A stretch of 64,000 nucleotides of DNA from Streptomyces leeuwenhoekii. Lineage in GTDB: Bacteria > Actinomycetota > Actinomycetes > Streptomycetales > Streptomycetaceae. Every line of letters starts with the position of its first letter. Position 1 is the stretch's first letter. The DNA lies in NCBI RefSeq assembly GCF_001013905.1, contig NZ_LN831790.1, forward strand, positions 2,170,001 through 2,234,000, written 5' to 3'. The translations under genes and the position numbers were made by a program. The notes under the pieces are model-generated. The model did no database searches and was not told the DNA's origin. It worked only from the letters and a program-made list of their open reading frames with translations. Below are positions 16,194 to 25,042 of the stretch, piece after piece.

Positions 16194-16616
16194 ATGCTTG
16201 CGCGCACCGGCGCACTGGGCGATCTCGATCGGCTCACGCACCAGCTCGCTCATGCCGACGACGCGGCCGGCGCCGTCATCCCGGCGGATGCCTGGCGCGA
16301 CGACGAGGCGGTCTATCTGGTGTTCGACCTGCCCGGGATGGACCGGGCCAGCATCGAACTGACCGTGGAACGCGGCACCCTCGTCCTGAGCGCCGAGCGC
16401 CCCTCCCCCATCCCGGCCCAGGCCCGGCCGCTGCTCACCGAACGCCCCACCGGCCGATTCACCCGCCGTCTGGCCCTGTCCGACGCGCTGGACACCGAGG
16501 CCGCCGAGGCGGCTTACGACAACGGCGTCCTCACCCTGCGCATCCCCCTGGCCGCACACGCCAAGCCGCGCAAGATCGCCATCTCCGGCGGCGGCCCCAA
16601 GCAGCTCACGGCCTGA
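16194..16616 (+). CDS. Hsp20/alpha-crystallin family small heat-shock protein
   Basis: A 140-residue small heat-shock protein. The alpha-crystallin domain spans about residues 25-125: YLVFDLPGMDRASIELTVERGTLVLS is its start, and the C-terminal DNGVLTLRIPLA contains the domain-end motif. It would hold unfolding proteins as oligomers. The ATG at 16194 is chosen over the GTG at 16188 because AAAGGAG lies 8 bp before the ATG but too close to the GTG. It heads a cluster with a small membrane protein, a dnaK remnant and a grpE paralogue, probably a former second chaperone operon. Confidence 0.92.
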   Translation: MLARTGALGDLDRLTHQLAHADDAAGAVIPADAWRDDEAVYLVFDLPGMDRASIELTVERGTLVLSAERPSPIPAQARPLLTERPTGRFTRRLALSDALDTEAAEAAYDNGVLTLRIPLAAHAKPRKIAISGGGPKQLTA

Positions 16617-16662
16617 GGAACCGCAGGAACCGCCCGTCCTGTCACGTCAAGGAGGTCGAACC

Positions 16663-16842
16663 GTGAGCGCCCTGCTGTGGCTGCTCATCCCGTTCTGCAC
16701 CGGCATCACCGCCGCCGTCTGGGCCTGGGGCACCGGACGCCGCACCCCGGGCCCGCCCGACCACGACACCTGGGAGGACCTCGACCGCTACCAGCGGCTG
16801 CGGACCGTCCTGAGCACCGAGGAACACTGCACGACCGCGTAG
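16663..16842 (+). CDS. Small membrane protein
   Basis: A 59-residue protein with one N-terminal transmembrane helix (SALLWLLIPFCTGITAAVWAW) and a charged tail (DTWEDLDRYQRLRTVLS). The GTG start follows a strong AAGGAGGT site. Similar tiny proteins often sit between Hsp20 and DnaK paralogues in Streptomyces. Its TAG stop lies in the same frame as the dnaK remnant that follows directly. Confidence 0.65.
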   Translation: MSALLWLLIPFCTGITAAVWAWGTGRRTPGPPDHDTWEDLDRYQRLRTVLSTEEHCTTA

Positions 16843-17061
16843 CCGAGATGCTCCCCCAGAAGCACCCCGGACAAGATCCCGGCCGACGCGCGGAGCGAGC
16901 TCGAGTCGGCACCGGCCGCGCTGAAGGAGAAACTGAAAGGGAAGGCAGAGGGACCCGAAGGAATCCGCAGGGGCCCGCAGGGACCCAGAGGAACCCAGAG
17001 GAACCCAGACGGAGAGGACACGGCGGAGATCGTCGACGACGACAAGCCGGAGGCTGGCTGA
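16843..17061 (+). pseudogene. Remnant of a DnaK (Hsp70) C-terminus
   Basis: In one frame these bases read DKIPADARSELESAPAALKEKLKG, then a low-complexity stretch, then TAEIVDDDKPEAG and a TGA just before the grpE start. The first part matches the helical lid of DnaK (consensus DKVPADVRTEVE..ALKEKLKG) and the second the conserved acidic DnaK tail (AEIVDDDKP). The roughly 60 residues normally between them are replaced by a purine-rich repeat (GGAACCCAGA units near 16980-17015). The ATPase and most of the substrate domain are absent and no start codon remains. The linkage to grpE supports a deleted dnaK2. Confidence 0.7.
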
Positions 17062-17063
17062 CG

Positions 17064-17606
17064 ATGACCGGGAGCGGGCCGCAGGGCGCCGAACTGGAAC
17101 GGCTGCGGCGCTTGGTGGAGGAGCGGACCGCCGACCTGCAGCGGGTGAAGGCCGAGTACGACAACTACCGCAAGCGGGTCCGGCGGGACCGCTTGGCCGT
17201 ACGCGAGATCGCGGTGGCCAACGTGGTCCGGACGCTGCTGCCCGCCCTGGACGCCGTCGACCGGGCGTGCGCGAACGAGCCGCCGACTCCCGGACTGCGG
17301 GAGATCGCCGACAGTCTGCGGGAGCAGCTCGGCTCGCTGGGCCTCACGTCCTTCGGCGAGGTGGGCGATCCCTTCGATCCCGCGTGCCACGACGCCCTGG
17401 CCCACCATGTCTCTCCCGACCGGGACAGTCTGGTCTGCTCCGCGGTCCTGCGACCCGGTTACCGCCTCGGTGACCATCTGGTGCGCCCGGCCCACGTGGA
17501 GGTCACCGGTCCGGCTCCGCCCGCCAGGAGCCCGCAGGAACGAGACCGGGGCGTACATGCCCCGGCCCCGGCGGACAGGCCGCCCCTGCCCGCCGCGCGA
17601 AGCTGA
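17064..17606 (+). CDS. GrpE-family nucleotide exchange factor (paralogue)
   Basis: A 180-residue GrpE-like protein. It has the long N-terminal helix (ERLRRLVEERTADLQRVKAEYDNYRKRV), the RLLPALDAVDRA-type segment (TLLPALDAVDRACA) and the C-terminal beta domain FDPACHDALAHHV...GYRLGDHLVRPAHVEV. GrpE drives ADP release from DnaK. Its partner here is only a remnant, so this paralogue may serve the main DnaK or be decaying. The last 30 residues are Pro/Arg-rich and not part of the fold. The ATG is 3 bp after the dnaK remnant stop. Confidence 0.88.
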   Translation: MTGSGPQGAELERLRRLVEERTADLQRVKAEYDNYRKRVRRDRLAVREIAVANVVRTLLPALDAVDRACANEPPTPGLREIADSLREQLGSLGLTSFGEVGDPFDPACHDALAHHVSPDRDSLVCSAVLRPGYRLGDHLVRPAHVEVTGPAPPARSPQERDRGVHAPAPADRPPLPAARS

Positions 17607-17668
17607 CCGTGCACCGGCCCCGCCCGCACCGCACGCGCATACGGGTCCCCGGCCGCCGTGCCGGGACG

Positions 17669-18553
17669 CTACTGCGCCAGGCGCCCCCGGAGCCACCGTT
17701 CGACCTCGCCCACGTGGGCGGCAGCGGCCGCCCGGGCCGCCTCCGGGTCGCGGGCGGTGAGGGCCTGGTGGATGGCGGCGTGTTCGCGGCGTGTGCGGGG
17801 GATGGCGCCGGCCTCCTGGTAGCCGCGCCAGACGCGGGCGCGGAAGGTGCGGGAGGACAGGCCCTCCAGGATGGCGGCCAGGGTCTCGTTGCCCGCCGCG
17901 ACGGCGATCGCGCGATGGAAGGCCAGGTCGTGGGCGAGGATCACATCCGGGTCGTCGGTGGTGTCCATCGCCGTCAGGTGCTTCTCGACCTCCGCGAGCT
18001 GCTCCGGCGTGATGCGCGCGGCGGCCAGCGCCGTCGCCGCCGACTCCAGGACGCGGCGCACCTCCAGGAGCTCGACCAGGCGTCCGCCCTTGGACAGGTC
18101 GGCGACCACACCGAAGGACTCCAGCAGGTCGGCGGCCTCCAGCCGGGTGACGTAGATGCCGGAACCGTGCCGGGCCTCCAGCACACCGAGCGCGGTCAGC
18201 GCGCGGATGGCCTCACGGACCGAACTGCGGGAGATGCCGAGGTCGGCCGCGAGGTCCCGTTCGGTGGGCAGCCGCCCGCCCGGCTCCAGCCGCCCCTCGG
18301 CGATCATCCCCTTGATCCGCTCGATGGCGCGCTGCGTCACCGTGCCCTTCCGGGGCGCGGCCTCCTGCCCGCCGTCCGTCCCCGTTCCCGCCTCCACCCC
18401 CGCCCCCGTCTGCACGTCCGTTCCGTTCTCGCCGTACGTCCCAGTCTCCCCGTACGTCCCAGTCTCCCCGTCCGTTCGCGTCTCCGCGTCCGTTCGCGTC
18501 TCCCCGTCCGTCCCGTCGCCGGCCGTCCCCGTCTCGGCGTCCGTGCTGTTCAC
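17669..18553 (-). CDS. FadR/FCD-family GntR transcriptional regulator of the sugar operon
   Basis: A 294-residue repressor. A repetitive Thr/Asp/Glu/Gly-rich N-terminus (repeats like TDAET, TDGET, TYGET) of about 60 residues precedes the winged helix ([26 protein letters not shown]) and an all-helical FCD ligand domain with conserved [14 protein letters not shown] metal-binding pattern. The GTG at 18553 follows GGAGAG at good spacing. It is divergent from the fuconate-dehydratase operon; three operator-like sites lie between. It should repress that operon until a sugar acid intermediate binds. The DNA repeats encoding the N-terminus could vary in number. Confidence 0.92.
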   Translation of the reverse strand: MNSTDAETGTAGDGTDGETRTDAETRTDGETGTYGETGTYGENGTDVQTGAGVEAGTGTDGGQEAAPRKGTVTQRAIERIKGMIAEGRLEPGGRLPTERDLAADLGISRSSVREAIRALTALGVLEARHGSGIYVTRLEAADLLESFGVVADLSKGGRLVELLEVRRVLESAATALAAARITPEQLAEVEKHLTAMDTTDDPDVILAHDLAFHRAIAVAAGNETLAAILEGLSSRTFRARVWRGYQEAGAIPRTRREHAAIHQALTARDPEAARAAAAAHVGEVERWLRGRLAQ

Positions 18554-18598
18554 GTCCGGGCTCTCCTGTTCCTCCGGTGCGCCCGCAGTCCAGCCACC

Positions 18599-18698
18599 GA
18601 GTGGCCCGACCAACCCTTACGAGTGGCCCTACCAATGCCGGTCGCGTGGCACCTGTTCCCGCCCAAGGGCTGTCCGCGAAGCCAAGTGGTCTGATAAG
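18599..18698. promoter_or_regulatory. Three FadR-type operator-like sites
   Basis: GAGTGGCCCGACCAA at 18599-18613 and GAGTGGCCCTACCAA at 18621-18635 are direct copies spaced 22 bp apart, two helical turns. A diverged third copy, AAGTGGTCTGATAAG, lies at 18684-18698, just before the dehydratase gene. Each has a core TGGyCyKAyMA that resembles the FadR-subfamily consensus TNGTNNNACNA. They lie between the GntR gene and its target operon. Confidence 0.6.
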
Positions 18699-18735
18699 TA
18701 TGCCGAAGTCGCCGTCCCGGACCGAAAGGGCTCCC

Positions 18736-20082
18736 GTGTCCCCGACCTCCGCCCGCGTCACCTCCGTCGACACGTACGACATCCGCTTTCCGACCTCGCG
18801 CGAGCTGGACGGCTCGGACGCGATGAACCCGGATCCCGACTACTCGGCCGCCTATGTCGTGCTGCGCACCGACGCCGCCGACGCGCCGGAGGGCCACGGG
18901 TTCGCCTTCACCATCGGGCGGGGCAACGACGTGCAGGTCGCGGCGATCGAGGCGCTGCGCGGCCAGGTGCTGGGCCGCTCGGTCGACGCGCTGTGCGCCG
19001 ACCCGGCGTCTCTGTACCGGGACCTGACCGGCGACAGCCAGCTGCGCTGGCTGGGACCGGAGAAGGGCGTGGCGCACATGGCGGTCGGCGCGGTCGTCAA
19101 CGCCGTCTGGGACCTCGCCGCCCGGCGCGCCCGCAAGCCGTTGTGGCGCCTGCTGGCCGACGCCGAGCCGGAGTGGCTGGTCGAGCAGGCCGACTTCCGG
19201 TACCTCACCGACGTGCTCACGCCCGGCGACGCGCTGGACCTGCTGCGGCGCGGCCGGAAGGGCGCCGACGAGCGCCGGGCCCGCCTGCTGGAGCGCGGCT
19301 ACCCGGCGTACACCACCTCCCCCGGCTGGCTCGGCTACGACGACGCCAAGCTGACCCGGCTCGCCCGCCGGGCCGTCGCCGACGGCTTCACCCAGATCAA
19401 GCTGAAGGTCGGTGCCGATCTCGACGACGACATCCGCCGCTGCCGCACCGCCCGGGCGGCCGTGGGCCCGGACATCCGCCTGGCCGTGGACGCCAATCAG
19501 CGCTGGGACGTGCCGGAGGCGATCCGCTGGACCACCGCGCTCGCCGCGTTCGACCCGTACTGGATCGAGGAGCCCACCAGCCCGGACGACATCCTCGGCC
19601 ATGCGGCGATCCGCCGGGCCGTCGCCCCGGTGAAGGTGGCCACCGGTGAGCACGCCCAGAACCGTGTCATCGTCAAGCAACTCCTCCAGGCCGGCGCCAT
19701 CGACGTCCTCCAGCTCGACGCGGCCCGCGTCGGCGGCGTCAACGAGAATCTGGCGATCCTGCTGCTGGCCGCCCGCTTCGGCGTGCCGGTCTGCCCCCAC
19801 GCGGGCGGCGTCGGCCTGTGCGAGCTCGTCCAGCACCTGGCGATGTTCGACTGTCTGGCGGTCTCCGGCACCACCGACGACCGGGTGATCGAGTACGTCG
19901 ACCACCTCCACGAACACTTCCTCGACCCGGTGGTCGTCCGGGACGGGCACTACACCGCCCCCACCGCGCCCGGCTTCTCCGCCGCCCTGCGCCCGGAGTC
20001 GGTCGCGCGGTACACGTACCCCGGCGGCACCTTCTGGGCCGCCGACCTCGCCGAGCGCACACGGAAGGAGCAGGCCGTATGA
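18736..20082 (+). CDS. L-fuconate dehydratase-like enolase superfamily enzyme
   Basis: A 448-residue acid-sugar dehydratase. The Mg ligands and bases of the mandelate racemase subgroup are clear: IKLKVG (Lys 222/224), [28 protein letters not shown] and [11 protein letters not shown]. Length and the opening [30 protein letters not shown] match L-fuconate dehydratase, which turns L-fuconate into 2-keto-3-deoxy-L-fuconate. The GTG at 18736 follows GAAAGGG; an ATG at 18700 would overlap a predicted operator. It starts a four-gene operon with 4-bp overlaps throughout. Confidence 0.93.
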   Translation: MSPTSARVTSVDTYDIRFPTSRELDGSDAMNPDPDYSAAYVVLRTDAADAPEGHGFAFTIGRGNDVQVAAIEALRGQVLGRSVDALCADPASLYRDLTGDSQLRWLGPEKGVAHMAVGAVVNAVWDLAARRARKPLWRLLADAEPEWLVEQADFRYLTDVLTPGDALDLLRRGRKGADERRARLLERGYPAYTTSPGWLGYDDAKLTRLARRAVADGFTQIKLKVGADLDDDIRRCRTARAAVGPDIRLAVDANQRWDVPEAIRWTTALAAFDPYWIEEPTSPDDILGHAAIRRAVAPVKVATGEHAQNRVIVKQLLQAGAIDVLQLDAARVGGVNENLAILLLAARFGVPVCPHAGGVGLCELVQHLAMFDCLAVSGTTDDRVIEYVDHLHEHFLDPVVVRDGHYTAPTAPGFSAALRPESVARYTYPGGTFWAADLAERTRKEQAV

Positions 20083-20834
20083 GCGACTTCGAGGGGCTGC
20101 GGGCCCTGGTGACCGGCGGCGCCTCCGGCATCGGCCGGGCCACCGCCGAGCTGCTGGCCGAGCGCGGTGCCCGGGTCGCCGTCCTCGACCTGGACCCCGG
20201 CACGGTCGGCGCGCCGCTGCTCGCCTACCGCGCCGACGTCACCGACGACCCGTCCGTACGCCGGGCCGTGACGGCCGCCGCCGAGGACCTCGGCGGACTG
20301 GACGTCCTGGTCAACAACGCGGGCGTCGGCGCCCAGGGCACCGTCGAGGACAACGACGACGCCGAGTGGCACCGCGTCCTCGACGTCAACGTCCTCGGCA
20401 TGGTCCGCACCACCCGCGCCGCCCTGCCGCACCTGCGCCGCTCCGCCCACGCCGCGATCGTCAACACCTGCTCCATCGCGGCCACCGCCGGCCTGCCGCA
20501 GCGCGCCCTCTACAGCGCGACCAAGGGCGCCGTCCACTCCCTGACCCTCGCCATGGCCGCCGACCACGTCCGCGAGGGCATCCGCGTCAACTGCGTCAAC
20601 CCCGGGACCGTCGACACCCCCTGGGTCGGGCGGCTCCTCGACGCCGCCGACGACCCGGCCGCCGAGCGTGCCGCCCTGGAGGCCCGCCAGCCCACCGGCC
20701 GCCTGGTGAGCGCCGCCGAAGTGGCGGGCGCCATCGCCTACTTGGCGAGCCCCCTGTCCGGCGCCACCACCGGCACCGCGCTCGCCGTCGACGGCGGCAT
20801 GCAGGGCCTGCGCCTGCGCCCGGCGGTCCGGTGA
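20079..20834 (+). CDS. SDR dehydrogenase of the fucose-type operon
   Basis: A 251-residue classical SDR with [14 protein letters not shown], catalytic Ser in NTCSIAA, YSATK and DTPWVGRL, the last typical of SDRs acting on L-fucose or 2-keto-3-deoxy-L-fuconate. It could oxidise L-fucose to the lactone or 2-keto-3-deoxyfuconate to the diketo acid. The operon also has an aldo/keto reductase that fits the first step, so the second role is preferred. Its ATG overlaps the dehydratase stop and its stop overlaps the next GTG. Confidence 0.9.
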   Translation: MSDFEGLRALVTGGASGIGRATAELLAERGARVAVLDLDPGTVGAPLLAYRADVTDDPSVRRAVTAAAEDLGGLDVLVNNAGVGAQGTVEDNDDAEWHRVLDVNVLGMVRTTRAALPHLRRSAHAAIVNTCSIAATAGLPQRALYSATKGAVHSLTLAMAADHVREGIRVNCVNPGTVDTPWVGRLLDAADDPAAERAALEARQPTGRLVSAAEVAGAIAYLASPLSGATTGTALAVDGGMQGLRLRPAVR

Positions 20835-21787
20835 CCGCCCTCGCCCTCGGCGCCGCCGGGATCGGCAACCTCTACACCGAGGTGACCGACGAGCAGGCGT
20901 ACGCCGCCGTCTCCGCCGCCTGGCGCCAGGGCATCCGCGCCTTCGACACCGCGCCGCACTACGGCCTCGGCCTGTCCGAGCGCCGCCTCGGCGCCGCCCT
21001 GCGCGAGCGCCCGCGCGAGGCGTACACCGTCTCCACCAAGGTGGGCCGCCGCCTGGAACCGGCCGACGGCACCGGCGACGACCTCGCCCATGGTTTCGCG
21101 GTCCGGGCCACCCACCGCCGCGTGTGGGACTTCACCGCCGACGGCATCCGCCGCACCCTCGACGCCAGCCTCGGCCGGCTGGGCCTCGACCGGGTCGACA
21201 CCGTCTACCTCCACGACCCCGACGACCACGCCGAACAAGCCTTCAGCGAGGGCTATCCGGCGCTGGAGCGGCTACGCGCGGAAGGCGTGGTCGGGCGGAT
21301 CGGCGCGGGCATGAACCAGACCGCCCTGCTCACCCGGTTCGTCCGCGACACCGACGTGGACGTGGTGCTGTGCGCCGGCCGCTACACCCTGCTCGACCAG
21401 AGCGCCCTCGCCGACCTCCTGCCCGCCGCCCGGGAGCGCGGCACGAAGGTCGTCCTCGGCGGCGCCTTCAACTCCGGCCTGCTAGCCGACCCGGGACCGG
21501 CGGCCACGTACGACTACCGGCAGGCGCCGCGGGAGCTGGTCGGCCGCGCCCTGCGGCTGAAAGCGGTCGCCGAACGCCACGGCACCACCCTGCGCGCCGC
21601 CGCCCTCGCCTTCTGCGCCGCGCACCCCGCCGTCACCGAGGTCCTCGTCGGGGCCCGCTCGGCCGCCGAGGTCGACGACTGCGCCGCGCAGTTCCGCACG
21701 CCCGTACCGGAGGCGTTCTGGCAGGAGCTGCGGGCGTCCGGCCTGCTGCCCGCCGACGCCCCCCTGCCCGGCGGGGACCGGCCGTGA
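20831..21787 (+). CDS. Aldo/keto reductase, probable L-fucose (aldose) dehydrogenase
   Basis: A 318-residue AKR with the catalytic tetrad in view: DTAPHYG (Asp/Tyr), VSTKVGR (Lys) and VYLHDPDDH (His). The HDPDDH form is typical of D-threo-aldose/L-fucose/L-galactose 1-dehydrogenases, which oxidise the C1 hydroxyl to a lactone with NAD(P). In this operon it would make L-fucono-1,5-lactone for the lactonase encoded next. GTG start overlapping the upstream stop. Confidence 0.9.
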   Translation: MTALALGAAGIGNLYTEVTDEQAYAAVSAAWRQGIRAFDTAPHYGLGLSERRLGAALRERPREAYTVSTKVGRRLEPADGTGDDLAHGFAVRATHRRVWDFTADGIRRTLDASLGRLGLDRVDTVYLHDPDDHAEQAFSEGYPALERLRAEGVVGRIGAGMNQTALLTRFVRDTDVDVVLCAGRYTLLDQSALADLLPAARERGTKVVLGGAFNSGLLADPGPAATYDYRQAPRELVGRALRLKAVAERHGTTLRAAALAFCAAHPAVTEVLVGARSAAEVDDCAAQFRTPVPEAFWQELRASGLLPADAPLPGGDRP

Positions 21788-22623
21788 TCGTCGACGCCCA
21801 CCATCACCTCTGGGACCTGTCCGTACGCGACCAGGACTGGATCACCGGACCCGGGCTCGCGCCGCTGCGCCGCGACTTCACCCTCGGCGACCTGCGCCCC
21901 GAGGCCCGCGCCGCCGGAGTCGGCCGCACGGTGCTGGTCCAGACGGTCACCGTGCCCGAGGAGACCCCCGAGTTCCTGGCCCTCGCCGACCGTCACGAGC
22001 TGATCGGGGGCGTCGTCGGCTGGACCGACCTGACCCGCCCCGGCATCGCCGGCGAACTGGCCCGGCTGCGCGCCCTGCCCGGCGGCCGGCACCTCAAGGG
22101 CGTCCGCCACCAGGTGCAGGCGGAACCCGACCCGGAGTGGCTGCTGCGTCCGGACGTACGGCGCGGTCTCACCGCCGTCGCGGACGCCGGGCTCGTCTAC
22201 GACCTCGTGGTGCGGCCCCACCAGTTGCCCGCCTGCGTCCGGGCCGCCGCCGAGCACCCGGGACTCACCTTCGTCCTCGACCACCTCGGCAAACCTCCCG
22301 TCGCCTCCGGGGCGACCGAGCCGTGGGCGGGCGCCGTCCGCGCGCTCGCCGCGCTGCCCAACACGGTCTGCAAGCTGTCGGGGCTGGTCACCGAGGCCGA
22401 CCCCGCCTCGTGGACGGTCGGCGACCTGCGGCCGTACGCCGACGTGGTCCTCGACGCGTTCGGACCGCACCGGCTGATGTTCGGCTCCGACTGGCCGGCG
22501 TGCACCCTCGCCGCGTCCTACGGCGAGGTGGTGGCCGTGGCCGCCGGACTCACCGCCGGCCTGAGCGAGCCCGAGCGCGCCGCGGTCTTCCGCACGACCG
22601 CCACCCGCGTCTACGACCTCTGA
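21784..22623 (+). CDS. Amidohydrolase family lactonase, probable L-fuconolactonase
   Basis: A 279-residue TIM-barrel amidohydrolase (COG3618 group). The metal motif VDAHHHLWD opens the protein; GVRHQVQAE, FVLDHLGKPP, NTVCKLSGLVTE and MFGSDWPACTL follow in the usual order. COG3618 enzymes hydrolyse sugar lactones such as L-fuconolactone and L-rhamnono-lactone. It is the last gene of the operon and completes dehydrogenase, lactonase, dehydratase and second dehydrogenase steps; the final cleavage enzyme is not in the operon. Confidence 0.92.
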   Translation: MIVDAHHHLWDLSVRDQDWITGPGLAPLRRDFTLGDLRPEARAAGVGRTVLVQTVTVPEETPEFLALADRHELIGGVVGWTDLTRPGIAGELARLRALPGGRHLKGVRHQVQAEPDPEWLLRPDVRRGLTAVADAGLVYDLVVRPHQLPACVRAAAEHPGLTFVLDHLGKPPVASGATEPWAGAVRALAALPNTVCKLSGLVTEADPASWTVGDLRPYADVVLDAFGPHRLMFGSDWPACTLAASYGEVVAVAAGLTAGLSEPERAAVFRTTATRVYDL

Positions 22624-22722
22624 CCCGTCCAGGCCGTACCGACGGAAGACCGCGTACCGCGCCACGCGCTCCGGGCGTATTTCCCGGACCGGCCCGCCGA
22701 TCATGGTTGGTAGCCTCCCGGG

Positions 22723-23169
22723 ATGACCGCGACATTCGACGAAGCCGTCCGCGCCCGGCTGCGAGCCCCCAACATCTGGTACGTCGGCACCGTGTTCGCC
22801 GACGGAGCACCGCAGGTCAGCCCGATGTGGGTGGACCTGGAGGGGGAGGGGGAGCTGACGTTCAACACCTCGGTGGGCCGGGTGAAGGAGGAGAACCTGC
22901 GCCGCGACCCCCGCGTCTACCTCTCGCACGCGGACGCCGCCGACCCCTTCGACCGCGTGCAGATCAGTGGTGTGGTGGCCCGCTTCATCGAGGGCGAGGA
23001 GGCACACGAGCGGATGGACCGGCTGGCCCACAAGTACCTGGGCAGCGAGCGCTTCGAGTGGCTCATGCCCGGCGAGCAGCGGGTCGCGGTGATCGTGCGC
23101 CCGGTCAAGGTGCGGCACATCGTCGGGGTGGAGCGGTTCCGTCCCGGCGGCCCGGTCCCGGCCGTCTGA
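22723..23169 (+). CDS. PPOX-class F420-dependent oxidoreductase
   Basis: A 148-residue split-barrel flavin/F420 protein. TFDEAVRARLRAPNIWYVGTVFADGAPQVSPMWVD-like opening and LTFNTSVGRVKEENLRRDPRV are characteristic of actinobacterial PPOX-class F420-binding proteins. They reduce or bind varied substrates with F420H2. No ribosome site precedes the ATG; a TAGCCT box about 10 bp upstream suggests a leaderless message. It is a single-gene unit between the sugar operon and the stress island. Confidence 0.9.
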   Translation: MTATFDEAVRARLRAPNIWYVGTVFADGAPQVSPMWVDLEGEGELTFNTSVGRVKEENLRRDPRVYLSHADAADPFDRVQISGVVARFIEGEEAHERMDRLAHKYLGSERFEWLMPGEQRVAVIVRPVKVRHIVGVERFRPGGPVPAV

Positions 23170-23213
23170 CCGACACCCGTCCCGGCCGGCGGCGCCCCTT
23201 CCCATCACCGCCA

Positions 23214-24596
23214 CTACATCGGATCCGGCGGCACCGGCTCCGCGGCGGACGCGCTCGGCAACGGCCGCTCCTGTCCGTGTCCCTGGTCCGAAGCGGGTCC
23301 TGAGGCGGTCCGGAGGGGCTGAAGGGCGTTGATGCCGACGAGATCCGCTGCCTGGGTGGTGGATTCGGCCGGGCCGAGCCATTCGCACAGCAGGATGGTG
23401 GCGTCGTCATGGAGACGTCCGGCGTGGTGGTCCAGGACAGCGCGGGTCAGGCGGCGCAGGGTCTCGGGGACGGGCAGACCGTCCGCGTGGTGACGCAGGA
23501 TGAAGCCGGTGAACCGCTCCAGGCCGAACTCGGTGCCGCCGGCCGTGCGGGCCTCGGTGATGCCGTCGGTGTACAGCACGATCCGGTCCCCGGGCTCCAG
23601 CCGCTCCTGGTACACGGTGGCCTCCAGGCCCAGGCCGGTGCCCATGGGGTGGGCGGGGCGGCTGGAGAGAACCGTGTGCCCGTGGTTGCCGCGGATCAGG
23701 ATCGGCGGGTGGTGGCCTCGGTTGACCCAGGACAGCACACCGGTGGTGGTGTCCAGGTCGGCCTGGATGCCCGTGACATAGCGCTGTCGCCCGTACTGCT
23801 CGATGAGCGCTTCCTCGATCCGTTCGGTGATCTCCACCAGGCCGGCCCCCTGACGGCGGCTGTTGCGGCAGGTGGCCATGGCCAGGTTGGCACTCAGCCC
23901 GGCCGCCGTGTCATGGCCCATGGCATCGAAGATCGCCAGATGCACCACGTCACCGGCGGTGGAGTAGTCGAAGGCGTCCCCGCTGGTCTGGTAGGCCGGT
24001 TCCATCGAGGCGGAGATCACGACCCGGCCATCCGCGTACGAGTGCGGCTGCATCAGGTGCCACTGCATCTCGGCGGCGATGTTCATCGGCCCGCTGCGCG
24101 TCAGGCGGGCGAAGGAGTCGCTGCTGCCGTGCTTGCTGTGCACGATCAGCGCCACCAGCGAGGCCAGACGGCTCATGTCCTCCATGGCCCGTTCGTCATC
24201 CATCTCGGTGGTGACCCGCAGCACGCCCAGGCGCTCGGCGCCGTTCAGCAGCGGCACCCACCACTGCCCGGCCATCCTCCGTCCCCGTCCCGGCCCCGCC
24301 GGATCGCCCCGCACGATCTGCCCCAGCTGGTAGGCCCGTCCCGCCGGAGTTCCCTCCACCTTCAGCTCGGCATCCTCGCCGCCCGGTTCCTGCCCGGCGT
24401 CCAGGCCCTTGCCGGTCAGCAGCCGCAGCACCCTGCGCTGCAGATCACCCAGATAGATCAGCACCTGGGAGAAACCCGCCGCCCGCGCGTGCTCGGACGT
24501 CTTCGCCGGCAGCGACTCCAGTGGCATCAGATGGCTGTCGGCCAGCAACCCGGCCAGCATCCGCCGCCCACCGGCATCCCGAGCCGCGTCACTCAC
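23214..24596 (-). CDS. SpoIIE-type PP2C serine phosphatase with N-terminal sensor region
   Basis: A 460-residue protein. An N-terminal sensor-like domain (about 25-205, GAF-like: VLIYLGDLQRRVLRLLTGKGLD and WWVPLLNGAERLGVLRV) is followed by a SpoIIE/PP2C domain with SGDAFDY, FDAMGHDTAAG, GITEARTAGG in LYTDGITEAR and HDDATILL, which supply the metal-binding Asp residues. It would dephosphorylate a STAS anti-anti-sigma protein in a partner switch. The GTG at 24596 follows AAAGGAG. It diverges from a second SpoIIE phosphatase across a 446-bp gap. Confidence 0.9.
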   Translation of the reverse strand: MSDAARDAGGRRMLAGLLADSHLMPLESLPAKTSEHARAAGFSQVLIYLGDLQRRVLRLLTGKGLDAGQEPGGEDAELKVEGTPAGRAYQLGQIVRGDPAGPGRGRRMAGQWWVPLLNGAERLGVLRVTTEMDDERAMEDMSRLASLVALIVHSKHGSSDSFARLTRSGPMNIAAEMQWHLMQPHSYADGRVVISASMEPAYQTSGDAFDYSTAGDVVHLAIFDAMGHDTAAGLSANLAMATCRNSRRQGAGLVEITERIEEALIEQYGRQRYVTGIQADLDTTTGVLSWVNRGHHPPILIRGNHGHTVLSSRPAHPMGTGLGLEATVYQERLEPGDRIVLYTDGITEARTAGGTEFGLERFTGFILRHHADGLPVPETLRRLTRAVLDHHAGRLHDDATILLCEWLGPAESTTQAADLVGINALQPLRTASGPASDQGHGQERPLPSASAAEPVPPDPM

Positions 24597-25042
24597 CACA
24601 GCGCTCCTTTCCGCCTCGGCCCCACCCACGCACGGGCGCGCACAGGCTTCGTCTGCCCTGTTACCCCCCTTCCCCACCCCTACGGACTGTGTCCTCCCCC
24701 ACGGCTGTCCGACGCAGGACGCGTTGTCCGCGACCACTCGTCGCGCCCGCTCGGTGCCTCCTGTCCACCGGGCCATCAGCCCGCCGACCCACTGCCGGAC
24801 GCCGACGGCGGATCGGAGGCCGGCGCCTCCGCCGTCGCCCGCCGCCTTACGGCCCCGGCACGGCGCTCACCGTGCCGCGTCAACTGGGCGCGGCCCGCCG
24901 GGCATCCGCAAGGATCGGCCGGGCACTGGGACGACAGCACGGATCAGGACGTACCAGAACCGCCAGGGGCTAATCTGTGAGGTCCATGGTCCTGCTGTTC
25001 CTCCATGGCCCTACCCTCTTCGGTATCGAGGTGTGACACAGC
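24597..25042. other. Divergent promoter region between two SpoIIE phosphatase genes
   Basis: 446 bp without a supported gene. The outer left part is GC-rich. The right end (about 24960-25042) is less so and contains two CCATGG boxes 20 bp apart and a CGGTATC near the downstream start that only weakly resembles a SigB -10. No clear promoter could be fixed. Confidence 0.5.

Noticed and set aside
16970..17020. Possible CRISPR-like or satellite repeat (GGAACCCAGA units)
   Set aside because: Units are 10-12 bp, few and uneven, with no spacers; best seen as a slippage repeat inside the dnaK remnant.
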